64,000 bases of DNA, from assembly GCA_942492825.1 (NCBI GenBank), contig OW818635.1, positions 1,860,001-1,924,000 on the forward strand, written 5' to 3'. Under the pieces are notes generated by a model. The model had not been told where the DNA came from, ran no database searches, and saw only the letters and a list, made by a program, of their open reading frames with translations. The stretch comes from GWE2-51-13 sp942492825 (GTDB lineage Bacteria > Bacillota_I > Bacilli_A > Erysipelotrichales > Erysipelotrichaceae). Every line of letters begins with the position of its first letter. Positions within the stretch are counted from its first letter, which is position 1. This document shows positions 49,724 to 58,606 of this stretch, in pieces. Both the position numbers and the translations under genes were made by a program.

Positions 49724-50638
49724 ATGGCGTTGGGTAAAATTCTATTAGAACAAATCCTTTTGATGTTTGTGTTGATGGGTATCGGAGTACTGGTATATCG
49801 TAAAGGATTTATCAGTAAGAACGGATCGAAAGAACTCGGGGCTCTCTTACTTTACGTGGTGACACCGATGATCACCATCAAAGCTTATACGATTGAAGCG
49901 TCGGCAGAGCGTAGCGAAGGATTGCTTGTGGCCGCGCTTTTAAGTTGCATCGCGTTTGCGATCAGTATTTTCGTCGCCCGTTTGTTTTTTCGGCGACATC
50001 GTTTGGAACACTTCGGTGTCGCTTTCAGCAATGCGGGGTTCATCGGAATTCCCTTGGTTTCAGCGGCGCTCGGCCAAGAAGCCGTGTTTTACTTCTCATC
50101 CTTTTTGGTTTTGGCATCCGTATTGATGTGGACCTACGGAATCGCGATCCTAAAAGGAAATGCGAAAGACTTACATATTTCTCGACTCTTGTTAAACCCG
50201 ATCGTAATCAGCGCCTTGATCGGATTGATCATCTATGTATCCAAGATCCGGTTACCTGGTTTGGTTCTCTCGACCTTAAGTTCGGTGTCCGCACTGAATA
50301 CACCCTTGGCCATGTTTATCTTGGGGGTTTATATGGCACAACTTTCCCTTCGGGAAATCTTCCGGTTTTCAATCGTATATCGCGTCATGTTATTACGCTT
50401 GATCGTCATCCCATTACTCGTCTTACTTGCCTTTATCCCGATCGATGCGAAATATAACTTCGCGAAGTTGACCATTTTGATCGGCATCAGTGCTCCCTCG
50501 GCCGCCAACACGGCAATCATGGCGCAACAATTCCATATGGACTATAACGAAGGCGTCAAAATCGTCATCGTGACGACGCTCTTCAGTATCGTCACCTTAC
50601 CTTTGATCATCTTACTCGCCCAAAGCATCGGAATGTGA
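49724..50638 (+). CDS. AEC-family (auxin efflux carrier-like) transporter
   Basis: The membrane protein has 304 residues and about ten hydrophobic segments in two related halves. Typical features are LLEQILLMFVLMGIGVLVYRKGFIS, GALLLYVVTPMITIKAY, the conserved FSNAGFIGIPLVSAALG, and PSAANTAIMAQQFHMD in the second half. Bacterial AEC members move malate, malonate or other organic acids. The substrate is not evident. The start lies one base after the EIIB stop, so both are made from one mRNA. Confidence 0.87.
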   Translation: MALGKILLEQILLMFVLMGIGVLVYRKGFISKNGSKELGALLLYVVTPMITIKAYTIEASAERSEGLLVAALLSCIAFAISIFVARLFFRRHRLEHFGVAFSNAGFIGIPLVSAALGQEAVFYFSSFLVLASVLMWTYGIAILKGNAKDLHISRLLLNPIVISALIGLIIYVSKIRLPGLVLSTLSSVSALNTPLAMFILGVYMAQLSLREIFRFSIVYRVMLLRLIVIPLLVLLAFIPIDAKYNFAKLTILIGISAPSAANTAIMAQQFHMDYNEGVKIVIVTTLFSIVTLPLIILLAQSIGM

Positions 50639-50647
50639 CTCACTAAA

Positions 50648-50676
50648 TGTACAAGTAATGTGAATTGCGTTAAAAT
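50648..50676 (+). promoter_or_regulatory. Promoter of the solute-binding lipoprotein gene
   Basis: TGTACA (50648-50653) and TAAAAT (50671-50676) with 17 bases between. Confidence 0.5.
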
Positions 50677-50701
50677 AGAAATGAAATTCGGGGGAATACA
50701 T

Positions 50702-52144
50702 ATGAAATACGTAAAGGTCCTGTTTGCATTGATTATAGGATTGAGTTTGGTAGCCTGTACAAGCAAAGAAGCGAAACCGGATGTGTTAAGGGTCGCGCTT
50801 TTTCAATATCCCAAAAACATGTCGCCGATCAAAATCGAGAATCAAGCGGAAAAATGGATGCAGTCGCAAATCTATGAGAACCTATACCAAATCGTCGATG
50901 GAGACTATGTTCCTGTTTTGGCGAAAGCGTTGCCTGAGTTTTCTTCCGATAACCTAAGCTGCATCATCGAAGTCGCCGATGGGATCAAATTCCATGACGG
51001 TTCGAGCTTGGATGCGGATGCGGTGGTGTACTCCATTCAACATCCGACGATTCTGCAAAGTACACCTTGGATGAATCCGATCGAATCGGTAAGTAAGGTC
51101 GACGCGACGCATGTGAAAATCATATTACGTACTCCGGATGGGAGTCTGTTGGCTAAACTTGCCAGTCCGTACTTCGCCATCATTCCGACCGATAGCGACA
51201 ATGAAGCGCAACTGACGGAGTTTCCCATCGGGACAGGTCCGTACAAATATGTTTCCAGCCAAGATGGCAAATCCATATCGTTGACCCGTTTTGACAATTA
51301 CCACGGTGAAGTCGCGAAGATCACGCAAATCGAAGGAATCGTGGTCAAAGATGCCAATGAAGCGTTGACGAAATTACGTGATGGGGAGATCGATCTTGTT
51401 TCCGAGGCACCTGTGAGCGCGAGGGAAATCGTCGACGGAATCAAAGAACTGCAATGGATCGAAGCGCAGACTTCGTCAAGTGTGTATTTGGGAATTCGCC
51501 AGCAAAACCTACTTAACCCCAAACTGGCATCAGTTGAATTCAGACAAGCGATTTCAAAGGTGCTTGTTGAAAAGTTCCACGAAAATAACGAACTAAGTCT
51601 ATTTGGAGCCGGAGTGTTTCCGAAAACATCGCAACCACTTTCGATAAATGAGAATTTGGAAGAATGGCTTGATCAAGACATCCATCTGATCGCCTCGGAT
51701 TTGGGAACTTCGGGATCGGAAGTGAAAGATGCGCTTGTTGAAGCGGGATTTAGTAAAGTAACATTGGAACCTTTGAACCAGCAGACTTTTCTAACTCGAA
51801 GCGTAGGGATTGAGGGATATGATTTGATGGTCTTTAGTTGGGACGAACAACTTAAAGACGGAAGCCTACTGTTGGATAACTTGTTTGGGGCAGATTCGAG
51901 CAATCCTTTGCGCTATCAAAATGCGACGGTCGAAAGTTGGATCTTGGCGGCTACTCGTACCATCGACCCTGAAATCAGGAAAGAATTGTTGGTAAAAATC
52001 GAACAAAAACTCTTACACGAAGGTGTATTATTGCCAGTGATGAGCTTAAAGACCTATGTCGCCGCAGACAAACAACTCATCGGAATCCAAATCATGCCGG
52101 ATCGTACCCTTGAGTTGGCACGTATATCGTGGCCTGAGGAGTGA
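50702..52144 (+). CDS. Peptide/nickel-type extracellular solute-binding lipoprotein
   Basis: The protein has 480 residues, starting at ATG 50702 (GGGGGAA at 50690-50696 upstream). The signal peptide ends at the lipobox LVAC. The rest belongs to the SBP family 5 (oligopeptide/nickel): QIYENLYQIVDGDYVPVLAKALPE, VADGIKFHDGSSLDADAVVYSIQ, PIGTGPYKYVS. No permease or ATPase genes lie nearby, so it either serves a transporter encoded elsewhere or acts as a sensor part. The GGDEF-EAL genes that follow on the same strand could be functionally linked, but they have their own promoter. Confidence 0.87.
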   Translation: MKYVKVLFALIIGLSLVACTSKEAKPDVLRVALFQYPKNMSPIKIENQAEKWMQSQIYENLYQIVDGDYVPVLAKALPEFSSDNLSCIIEVADGIKFHDGSSLDADAVVYSIQHPTILQSTPWMNPIESVSKVDATHVKIILRTPDGSLLAKLASPYFAIIPTDSDNEAQLTEFPIGTGPYKYVSSQDGKSISLTRFDNYHGEVAKITQIEGIVVKDANEALTKLRDGEIDLVSEAPVSAREIVDGIKELQWIEAQTSSSVYLGIRQQNLLNPKLASVEFRQAISKVLVEKFHENNELSLFGAGVFPKTSQPLSINENLEEWLDQDIHLIASDLGTSGSEVKDALVEAGFSKVTLEPLNQQTFLTRSVGIEGYDLMVFSWDEQLKDGSLLLDNLFGADSSNPLRYQNATVESWILAATRTIDPEIRKELLVKIEQKLLHEGVLLPVMSLKTYVAADKQLIGIQIMPDRTLELARISWPEE

Positions 52145-52155
52145 CAAAATTTCAT

Positions 52156-52184
52156 TTGAAATCCACCGTTGAAGAGGGTAGAAT
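52156..52184 (+). promoter_or_regulatory. Promoter of the tandem GGDEF-EAL genes
   Basis: TTGAAA (52156-52161) and TAGAAT (52179-52184) with 17 bases between. The expected transcription start is near 52191, at the start codon itself. Confidence 0.6.
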
Positions 52185-52193
52185 TGTGAAGTG

Positions 52194-54524
52194 ATGGTAA
52201 ACCCCATGCAACGATCCAAAAAAGGCATGATCATTTTCATAACGATGACCTATGCCGCATATTTTCTCGCAACCGTCTTAGGGAATGAGACGGTTGTTTC
52301 TGTCGTTAGCCCGTTTTTCGCACTCAGCGTATCGGGTTGTTTTTACTTGCTTTACTCACACTCGAAATCGCGTGAATATCGAGGGTTGATGTTGGTGATT
52401 GCGATCGGAGTGTTAGGTTGGACGATCGGTGATTTTTGGGGGATTTATGTCCAGTGGTTCCAAAAATTGGTGCCGGAAGATTTGGTCGTTTACTACTATA
52501 TCTATATGGTCCCCAATCTATGTTTCGGGGTGGCATCCATCCTCTTAATGATCAAGATCCGCAAACATTTCAATTCACTGGCGATCATGATCGATAGCGT
52601 CGTCTTGATTTCGGTCTGGATTTTGGCGGTTACGATCGGTATGTTCGATTTACGTTTCTCCGCGCTTTTCGAAATGAATGCGATCGATACTGCGATGTTG
52701 ATCTATATGATCACCGATATCCTTGCTTTATCCGTCGTAGTCATGTTTGCCAGCATTTTGCGTAAATCGATACGCCAGCAACCCTTTAGTATCGTCATCG
52801 CAGGAATGCTTTTATATGCGTTGATCGATATCTCATTTGCGTACCAGCATTTTTCGGGTTTGTATGAACCCTTTGGTATTACCGACTTGGTTTATATGAC
52901 ATCGTTCTTTATGATGGGAATCGGCGCTTTAATGGCGATCCGTCGAGAAAATCCGTCACAGTTATTTGAAATTGAACCGCTTCAAACGCACGACATCGCG
53001 ATCAATCGGGGACGGATGTTTGTCTTATTGGCGGCTCCGGTGTTCTTAATTGCGGTTCGGACCCGTTATACGTGGGAAGTACTCATCCTATTGATTCTTG
53101 TGGTCGGATATGAACGGATCACAGATCTTCTCTATGCCTCGACGGCGGATCAACGTGCGATCAATGCCGCGCAACTTCGTCAAGTTATGTTGGATCAAGA
53201 GATTGAAAAGCAAACATCGGAACTTGTGATGAAGAAAAACGAGTTCGAGCTTTTGTCACGTAGCGACTCCATAACAGGGTTGTATAACCGCAGGTATTTT
53301 TTGTCAGAGTTAAGTCGACGTATCAGTGAAGCCCCACCCACAGCGAGCTTTGCGGTATTGTTTGTGGACTTGGACCAATTCAAATCCATCAACGATGTCT
53401 ACGGCCATTCGGTCGGAGATCAAGTTCTCATAAAAATCGCCGAACGATTACAACGAATTTTGCCGCCTGACACGTTGATCGCTCGTCAAGGAGGCGATGA
53501 ATTTGTTATCGGATTGGAAGATTCGAAGTCGATGGAAGAACTTGACGCGATGGTTCGTTGGATCATCGAGGAATGTAATTTCCCGGTCCAGATCGATCCA
53601 TTTGTCTTCAAGATTCAGTTAAGCATCGGCATATCGATCTACCCGCAGGATGCGACGGATGCGCAAACGCTTTTACGGTATGCGGATATCGCCATGTACC
53701 AATCCAAAGCAAGCGGATCCAACGGATATGTCTTCTTCAACCAATTGTTGAATGATACGTTCCATCGCCGCACAAAATTGGATATTTCATTGATGCGTGC
53801 GCGATTCGATTCGGAATTTTATCTACACTACCAACCGATTTTAACGCCTGAGGGGAAACTTACCTCCATGGAAGCTTTGGTCCGTTGGAATGCACCGGAA
53901 ATCGGTTGGGTATCTCCCGGTGAGTTTATTCCGATTGCGGAAGAGAACGGGGTCATCATCGAGTTGGGTGCTTGGATCCTTGAGACGGCGGTTCGCCAGA
54001 TCAAAGAATGGAACCGGAATCGCAACGAGAAACTCTTGATGTGCATCAACCTTTCCTCCATCCAGCTGCGGACAGGGGACTTCGCCGAGAAATTACTGGC
54101 ATTGGTACGGAAACACGATGTCATGCCCTCATCGATCTGTTTGGAGATCACGGAGTCGGTTTTGATCAATTTCGACATGAATCGTTCCACCTTGGACAAG
54201 ATTTCCGAAATGGGCTTCTTGATTTCCGTGGATGATTTCGGTACCGGATATGCGTCGTTGAATTACATACGGAATTTACAGCTGAATGCACTCAAGATTG
54301 CCAAACCGTTGATCGACGAAATCTCGACCAATCCAAAAACCAAAGATATCGTCGTCGCGTTGATCGAGTTGGCGCATGATTTGAACTTAAAGATCATTGC
54401 GGAAGGGGTCGCCAACGAAACACAACTGAACGTGCTCACATCCTTGGGCTGTGATTCCGTCCAGGGTTATCATTTTAGCCGCCCGCTTGAACCGAAGCAA
54501 TTTGAAGCGAGGTATTTTCTATGA
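52194..54524 (+). CDS. Membrane GGDEF-EAL protein, both domains with intact signatures
   Basis: The protein is about 776 residues. Possible starts are GTG 52191, ATG 52194 and ATG 52206, and none has a clean ribosome binding site. Residues 1-300 have about nine hydrophobic segments. The GGDEF domain (DSITGLYNRRYFL, FVDLDQFKSINDVYGH) keeps ARQGGDEFVI. The EAL domain keeps MEALVRW, INLSSIQL, LEITESVL, DDFGTGYASLNYI, the Lys of LKIAKPLID, AEGVANE and VQGYHF, so the metal ligands are present (the Asp of the usual KID is Ala). It may make or degrade cyclic-di-GMP. The stop overlaps the next gene. Confidence 0.9.
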   Translation: MVNPMQRSKKGMIIFITMTYAAYFLATVLGNETVVSVVSPFFALSVSGCFYLLYSHSKSREYRGLMLVIAIGVLGWTIGDFWGIYVQWFQKLVPEDLVVYYYIYMVPNLCFGVASILLMIKIRKHFNSLAIMIDSVVLISVWILAVTIGMFDLRFSALFEMNAIDTAMLIYMITDILALSVVVMFASILRKSIRQQPFSIVIAGMLLYALIDISFAYQHFSGLYEPFGITDLVYMTSFFMMGIGALMAIRRENPSQLFEIEPLQTHDIAINRGRMFVLLAAPVFLIAVRTRYTWEVLILLILVVGYERITDLLYASTADQRAINAAQLRQVMLDQEIEKQTSELVMKKNEFELLSRSDSITGLYNRRYFLSELSRRISEAPPTASFAVLFVDLDQFKSINDVYGHSVGDQVLIKIAERLQRILPPDTLIARQGGDEFVIGLEDSKSMEELDAMVRWIIEECNFPVQIDPFVFKIQLSIGISIYPQDATDAQTLLRYADIAMYQSKASGSNGYVFFNQLLNDTFHRRTKLDISLMRARFDSEFYLHYQPILTPEGKLTSMEALVRWNAPEIGWVSPGEFIPIAEENGVIIELGAWILETAVRQIKEWNRNRNEKLLMCINLSSIQLRTGDFAEKLLALVRKHDVMPSSICLEITESVLINFDMNRSTLDKISEMGFLISVDDFGTGYASLNYIRNLQLNALKIAKPLIDEISTNPKTKDIVVALIELAHDLNLKIIAEGVANETQLNVLTSLGCDSVQGYHFSRPLEPKQFEARYFL

Positions 54525-56842
54525 AACGATGGATCGAAAAAGCAAAATCGAATCGACGTTTCCTGTTACATCTTTTCGTTTCGCTATCGTTATTCGGTTT
54601 GTATACCTACGCACTCTATCAAAACGAAAATATTTGGGTCGATGGTATCGGACGATTTATTCCAATCCTCACCGCCTTGGCGATCGTAACGATGATCCCG
54701 GTCTTCCACCGCCGTGTCATCAAGGTTTCCGCGATCATCGCGGCGGTCGCTATCCTAAGTTGGGAACTTGGTGAGAACGCCACACTACAGTCATGGGCTG
54801 GAAACTTCGGGAATCTGCTCTTCATTTTACCCGGGTTATTGATGACAATTGGATTGGTTTTCCTGTTACGTGAAGTGTATACGAAGTTGCCGATCAAAGC
54901 GGTCTTGTTTGATTTTATCGCGATCCTGGTGATTTGGTCGTATACGTTCTATTTGTTGCTGGCGAAGTCGCACTTCCCAAATATCTTCGAAATCCCACTG
55001 TCGCTACGTTTGCTTTTTATCAATGGAATGATGGATGTGTTGTCCTTATCGATTATCCTTTTAATTTTGCGCCAAGTCACTGGCCGTCGATATCGTAATT
55101 TCTTGACGCTGACTTTATCGGGGTTCGCCTTGATCGCAATGACCGATATCGCGCGCATCACTTTTCATGGGACATTGAATCTGACGCTTCCTCAGCTCGT
55201 CGATCTTTCGTATCGCTTGGCGTATACTTTGATTTTGATCGGGATCGGTTATGGCATTGAAAACCACAAGACCGTATTTATCCAAGGCACACTTTCAAAA
55301 GATCGGGTCGCGCAAATCGCAGGGAAATCGATGATCATTTTGTTCGCTCCGGTTTTGGTCTATATGACCCATCCTTTCTACGTCAAAGATATCGTACTAT
55401 TGGTGGTTTTGGTGGTCATTTATCTATTCACTTCGGAAGCAATTGTCATTTATCGCAACCGCAAGATTCGCTTAGCGAAGCAGCAGGAAGATATACGGTA
55501 TCTTCAAGATCAAATCGAAGCCCGGAGCCAAGAATTGATCGAGAAAACGGAAGCGCTCAAACAACTCTCCGATTATGATTCGGTGACCGGATTGTATAAC
55601 CGGCGCTATTTCCAAATCCAATTGGAAAAATTGGCTAAGCAAATAAAGAGCCACCAACAGCTGATTCTATATTATATCGATATGGATAAATTCAAGTCGA
55701 TCAATGATACATATGGCCATAATATCGGGGATACGGTGTTGCGTGAGTTGGGTCGAAGGTTTGCGAATGTCGGTGGGGAACAGGGAATTAAAGCACGCAT
55801 CGGAGGCGATGAGTTTGTGCTTGCCTTCGATCACCCTCGTGACGAATCGTTTGTTTATCAGATCACCGAAGAACTCCGCCAAGTCGTCGCACAGGAGCTT
55901 AAGGTTGGCGAACTTCGCTTCAAGTTAGCCATGAGCATCGGGGTGACCCGCTATCCGGATGATGCGGATACGGTCGAAACGTTGATGCGTTACGCGGACA
56001 TCGCAATGTATCGGGCGAAAGAAATCGGTAGTAATCAGTGTTTCTTCTATGATGTTGAATTCGCAAAAGCGGTGAACCGACGTAACGAGTTGGCGATCCT
56101 CCTTCAACAAGCGGATATCTCTTCGGACTTCAAACTCTTCTATCAACCCCTTTTCGACCTTGATGGAAAACTAACCGGTGCGGAAGCGTTTTGTCGGTGG
56201 TATATTCCGCAACGCGGTTGGATCTTACCGGACGAATTTATCGCGTTGGCGGAAGAAACCGGTGTGATCGTACCCTTAGGTGAATGGATCTTGCATACAT
56301 CCTTGAAACAAGTCCAAGCATGGAATCAACTCTATGGCCTCAACTTAAAGATGAGCGTCAATATCTCCTATCGCCAAATGAACGTATCGCATTTCGTAGC
56401 CACCTTGATTAAGGAATTACATCGCAACCAAGTCGATCCGAAGAATCTCGATCTGGAAATCAAGGAATCCGTATTACTCAGTCCGGACTTGATGCGCGAA
56501 AGCGTCCAAGCCTTGGTCGCACAAGGGATTCAAGTTTCGATCGATGAATTCGGTACCGGATACTCCTCACTCTTCGACTTATCCAAGCTACAGATCCATC
56601 GTATCAAAATCGCCCGGGACTTGATCGATGATATCGCCGTTAGTTCAAAAAGCCTAGCGATTCTCAAAGCGATCGCCAAGATGATCAAGGCCTTGGGGTT
56701 TGAAATCTATCTGAAGGGCATTGAAACCCAAGAACAGCACGACATCGCCCAAACCTTGGAAATCGACGGTTTGCAGGGATACTTTTATACGTATCCGCTT
56801 GAAGCGCAGGAATTCGCAAAGAAATATCTAAAACAATCGTAA
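54521..56842 (+). CDS. Membrane GGDEF-EAL protein with degenerate EAL domain
   Basis: The protein has 773 residues. Its ATG overlaps the stop of the preceding GGDEF-EAL gene, and the two share the same layout (about 300 membrane residues, short coiled coil, GGDEF, EAL), so they look like an old tandem duplication. The GGDEF site is intact (ARIGGDEFVLAF). The EAL site is damaged: EAF in place of EAL (residues 555-557), EIKES for EITES, DE for the DD pair (675-676), and KGIE for EGVE (Lys 732 in place of a metal-binding Glu). Phosphodiesterase activity is unlikely. The protein is best read as a cyclase with a binding-type EAL domain. Confidence 0.9.
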   Translation: MKRWIEKAKSNRRFLLHLFVSLSLFGLYTYALYQNENIWVDGIGRFIPILTALAIVTMIPVFHRRVIKVSAIIAAVAILSWELGENATLQSWAGNFGNLLFILPGLLMTIGLVFLLREVYTKLPIKAVLFDFIAILVIWSYTFYLLLAKSHFPNIFEIPLSLRLLFINGMMDVLSLSIILLILRQVTGRRYRNFLTLTLSGFALIAMTDIARITFHGTLNLTLPQLVDLSYRLAYTLILIGIGYGIENHKTVFIQGTLSKDRVAQIAGKSMIILFAPVLVYMTHPFYVKDIVLLVVLVVIYLFTSEAIVIYRNRKIRLAKQQEDIRYLQDQIEARSQELIEKTEALKQLSDYDSVTGLYNRRYFQIQLEKLAKQIKSHQQLILYYIDMDKFKSINDTYGHNIGDTVLRELGRRFANVGGEQGIKARIGGDEFVLAFDHPRDESFVYQITEELRQVVAQELKVGELRFKLAMSIGVTRYPDDADTVETLMRYADIAMYRAKEIGSNQCFFYDVEFAKAVNRRNELAILLQQADISSDFKLFYQPLFDLDGKLTGAEAFCRWYIPQRGWILPDEFIALAEETGVIVPLGEWILHTSLKQVQAWNQLYGLNLKMSVNISYRQMNVSHFVATLIKELHRNQVDPKNLDLEIKESVLLSPDLMRESVQALVAQGIQVSIDEFGTGYSSLFDLSKLQIHRIKIARDLIDDIAVSSKSLAILKAIAKMIKALGFEIYLKGIETQEQHDIAQTLEIDGLQGYFYTYPLEAQEFAKKYLKQS

Positions 56843-56882
56843 ACGGTCCTTGTTAACACGTTGACAACCGACCGTTTTTTGT
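56841..56882 (+). terminator. Terminator of the GGDEF-EAL pair
   Basis: AAACGGTC (56841-56848) pairs with GACCGTTT, followed by a T-run. The 20-base loop contains the -35 box of the next gene. Confidence 0.75.
56850..56867 (+). promoter_or_regulatory. Near-palindromic operator over the -35 box
   Basis: TTGTTAACACGTTGACAA is an 18-bp near-palindrome with 14 of 18 symmetric positions, typical of LacI/GntR-type operators. It overlaps TTGACA of the promoter. Confidence 0.55.
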
Positions 56883-56889
56883 TTAAACT
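56861..56889 (+). promoter_or_regulatory. Promoter of the sugar isomerase-like gene
   Basis: TTGACA (56861-56866) and TAAACT (56884-56889) with 17 bases between. Confidence 0.75.
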
Positions 56890-56933
56890 AAAGATGAAGA
56901 AGTTCATTGTTTCACAAGAAGGGGGAGTTTTAC

Positions 56934-57827
56934 ATGAAGCGTTGTATCGTCACCGATCAAGTCAACTCCGACTTTGAGGAAGCGCTGAAAAAGTGCCGTA
57001 AACTCGGTTATCCGTATGTCGAGATCCAATCGATCTGGGGCAAACCGGTCGAACAGTTGAGCTTGGAAGAAGCGCAACACGCAGCCGAACTTTTAAAGCG
57101 TTACGACCTTCAAGCCGCGGTTTTGGCGACCACCTTGTTTTTGATGGTACCGCTCCGACCCAGCGATACGTTACGACGCATCGATCCGTCTGTCATGTCG
57201 TTTACCGGATCCTTTGACCAACATGTCGCCGCCTTGGCGCATACTATCCAGATCGCCAAAATATTGAATTGTTCGAACATCCGTATCTTCTCATTTCGCT
57301 CACCGGAAAACCGTATCGTCATCGGAGACGAGGATGACCAATATTTAATCATCGAAAAACTTCGCATCCCGGTCAAGATGGCGGAGAGCGAAGGGATCAC
57401 GTTGTTACTTCAGAACTGTCCGTATTGCCATTTACCGAAAGGGACGATGACCAAGCGGATCGTCGATCACTACCAAAGCGAATATTTCAAACTCCTCTGG
57501 GACCCGGCAAACTCATACCAGTCGGTCAAAGATCGGATCCCGCGTAAATATCTCAATCTTACCTTGGAAGAAGAACAACGCGCGATCTTCAAATCGATCG
57601 GGCATGTCCATATCAAAGACCTTAAGTATGTCTTGCATGAAGTGAAACCCTTTAAACCCACGATCTTAGGTCAAGGGGACATTGATTACAAAGAACTGCT
57701 TCAAATCATGAAGGACGGAGAGTATCGCGGTTATTGTGCGCTGGACACCGATTTGATCGCGCCGGACACGATCGTCAGTATGATCGTCTTTAATTCGATG
57801 TTGGAATCCATGCATATCCGAAGGTGA
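56934..57827 (+). CDS. Sugar phosphate isomerase/epimerase-family protein (AP endonuclease 2-type barrel)
   Basis: The protein has 297 residues, with ATG at 56934 behind GAAGGGGGAG. It shows the TIM-barrel layout of the xylose isomerase-like family: GYPYVEIQSIWG, IRIFSFRSP, LLWDPANSY, HVHIKDLKYV and GQGDIDYKELLQIM. Two usual metal ligands look altered: the Glu of the central strand reads Gln (LLLQNCP) and the last strand reads ALDTD where Glu is common. The gene is alone, with its own promoter and an operator-like palindrome, so its substrate is probably a regulated sugar or inositol derivative. Confidence 0.75.
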   Translation: MKRCIVTDQVNSDFEEALKKCRKLGYPYVEIQSIWGKPVEQLSLEEAQHAAELLKRYDLQAAVLATTLFLMVPLRPSDTLRRIDPSVMSFTGSFDQHVAALAHTIQIAKILNCSNIRIFSFRSPENRIVIGDEDDQYLIIEKLRIPVKMAESEGITLLLQNCPYCHLPKGTMTKRIVDHYQSEYFKLLWDPANSYQSVKDRIPRKYLNLTLEEEQRAIFKSIGHVHIKDLKYVLHEVKPFKPTILGQGDIDYKELLQIMKDGEYRGYCALDTDLIAPDTIVSMIVFNSMLESMHIRR

Positions 57828-57846
57828 CACGTTCACCTTTTTTATT
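57821..57846 (+). terminator. Terminator after the isomerase-like gene
   Basis: AAGGTGA-(CACG)-TTCACCTT followed by TTTT. The stop codon is inside the stem. Confidence 0.75.
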
Positions 57847-57875
57847 CGATTGGTTCGTTTCTAACTCGTATCGAC

Positions 57876-57904
57876 TTGCGTCAAATCATTTTTTCGTTTA
57901 CGCT
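57876..57904 (+). promoter_or_regulatory. Promoter of the zinc-ribbon gene
   Basis: TTGCGT (57876-57881) and TACGCT (57899-57904) with 17 bases between. Confidence 0.5.
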
Positions 57905-57930
57905 TAATCTAGTGAAGCGGAGGTATGTGT

Positions 57931-58266
57931 ATGAAGAAAAATAGTCTGCGTAAGATTCTGCCTTGGATACTCTTTCTTATTTTGTCCCTAATTCTTGTTT
58001 ACTTTGCGGGAGGTCGAGATCTTCTGGAAAATAAATCGATTTCCGGATCGAATTTGGCGGTTGTCGGGGTCGGTGGGATCATAGCGCTTGTCAGCCTCTT
58101 GCGTATCTTGGGATCTTTGATCCCGAAATCCGCCGAAGTCGAAGAACAAGCCGTCGAACCTGAAATTACGGACGTAGCGGATGATTTTATCCTTTGTGTT
58201 CACTGTGGGAAAGCCGAACCCATCGGAACGGAATATTGTTCGTCTTGCGGGCGAAGATTTAGTTAA
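57931..58266 (+). CDS. Small membrane protein with C-terminal zinc ribbon
   Basis: The protein has 111 residues. I chose ATG at 57931 with GCGGAGG at good distance. ATG 57925 is also in frame. Two hydrophobic segments (ILPWILFLILSLILVYF and LAVVGVGGIIALVSLL) are followed by an acidic linker and a zinc ribbon (CVHCGKAEPIGTEYCSSCGRRF, four Cys). Such proteins are common in Bacillota and their function is unknown. Confidence 0.75.
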   Translation: MKKNSLRKILPWILFLILSLILVYFAGGRDLLENKSISGSNLAVVGVGGIIALVSLLRILGSLIPKSAEVEEQAVEPEITDVADDFILCVHCGKAEPIGTEYCSSCGRRFS

Positions 58267-58322
58267 AAATCGTACGATTCTGTAAATGATTCTGTTTTCA
58301 GAAAATTTTCGGAAAATAATGC

Positions 58323-58351
58323 GTGACAAATCCCCGTCTATGGATTATGCT
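58323..58351 (+). promoter_or_regulatory. Promoter of the T-box leader
   Basis: GTGACA (58323-58328) and TATGCT (58346-58351) with 17 bases between. The transcript would start near 58358. Confidence 0.65.
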
Positions 58352-58357
58352 TTAAAA

Positions 58358-58606
58358 AACATTGATAAGGATCGGTCGTCCGGGCCAGGTCTACGCAGCG
58401 AGTTGGGAAGGTGCAAGCCAACAGGAATAACCCGGAACGGTAACCCCTTAGAGTGCGGGTGCGAAACGCAAGGAGTAGTGCACGACGTCTAGACAGCGTT
58501 AAACGTCGAAGGGTTCATCGGACCCGGAAAGCGATCGGGAAGACCGATAATTAGGGTGGTACCACGGAGGCAGCCTTCGTCCCTTACAGGACAAGGCTGC
58601 CTTTTA
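58358..58606 (+). ncRNA. T-box leader (uncharged-tRNA-sensing riboswitch), probably Asn-specific
   Basis: The region holds the conserved T-box core AGGGTGGTACCACGG (58553-58567), which binds the 3' end of uncharged tRNA. Further upstream lie an AGCGAG element (58396-58401) and GGTGCAAGCC, typical of the upper part of stem I. A terminator overlaps the T-box at its end. The downstream gene is an asparagine synthetase, so tRNA-Asn is the expected ligand. Several AAC triplets lie in the candidate specifier region (for example in GGAACGG and GGTAACC near 58430-58446), but I cannot fix which one is used. Confidence 0.88.
58568..58606 (+). terminator. T-box-controlled terminator
   Basis: AGGCAGCCTT-C-GTCC and GGAC-AAGGCTGCCT form a long stem followed by TTTT. 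It is the OFF form of the leader, competing with the antiterminator built on the T-box core. Confidence 0.85.
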
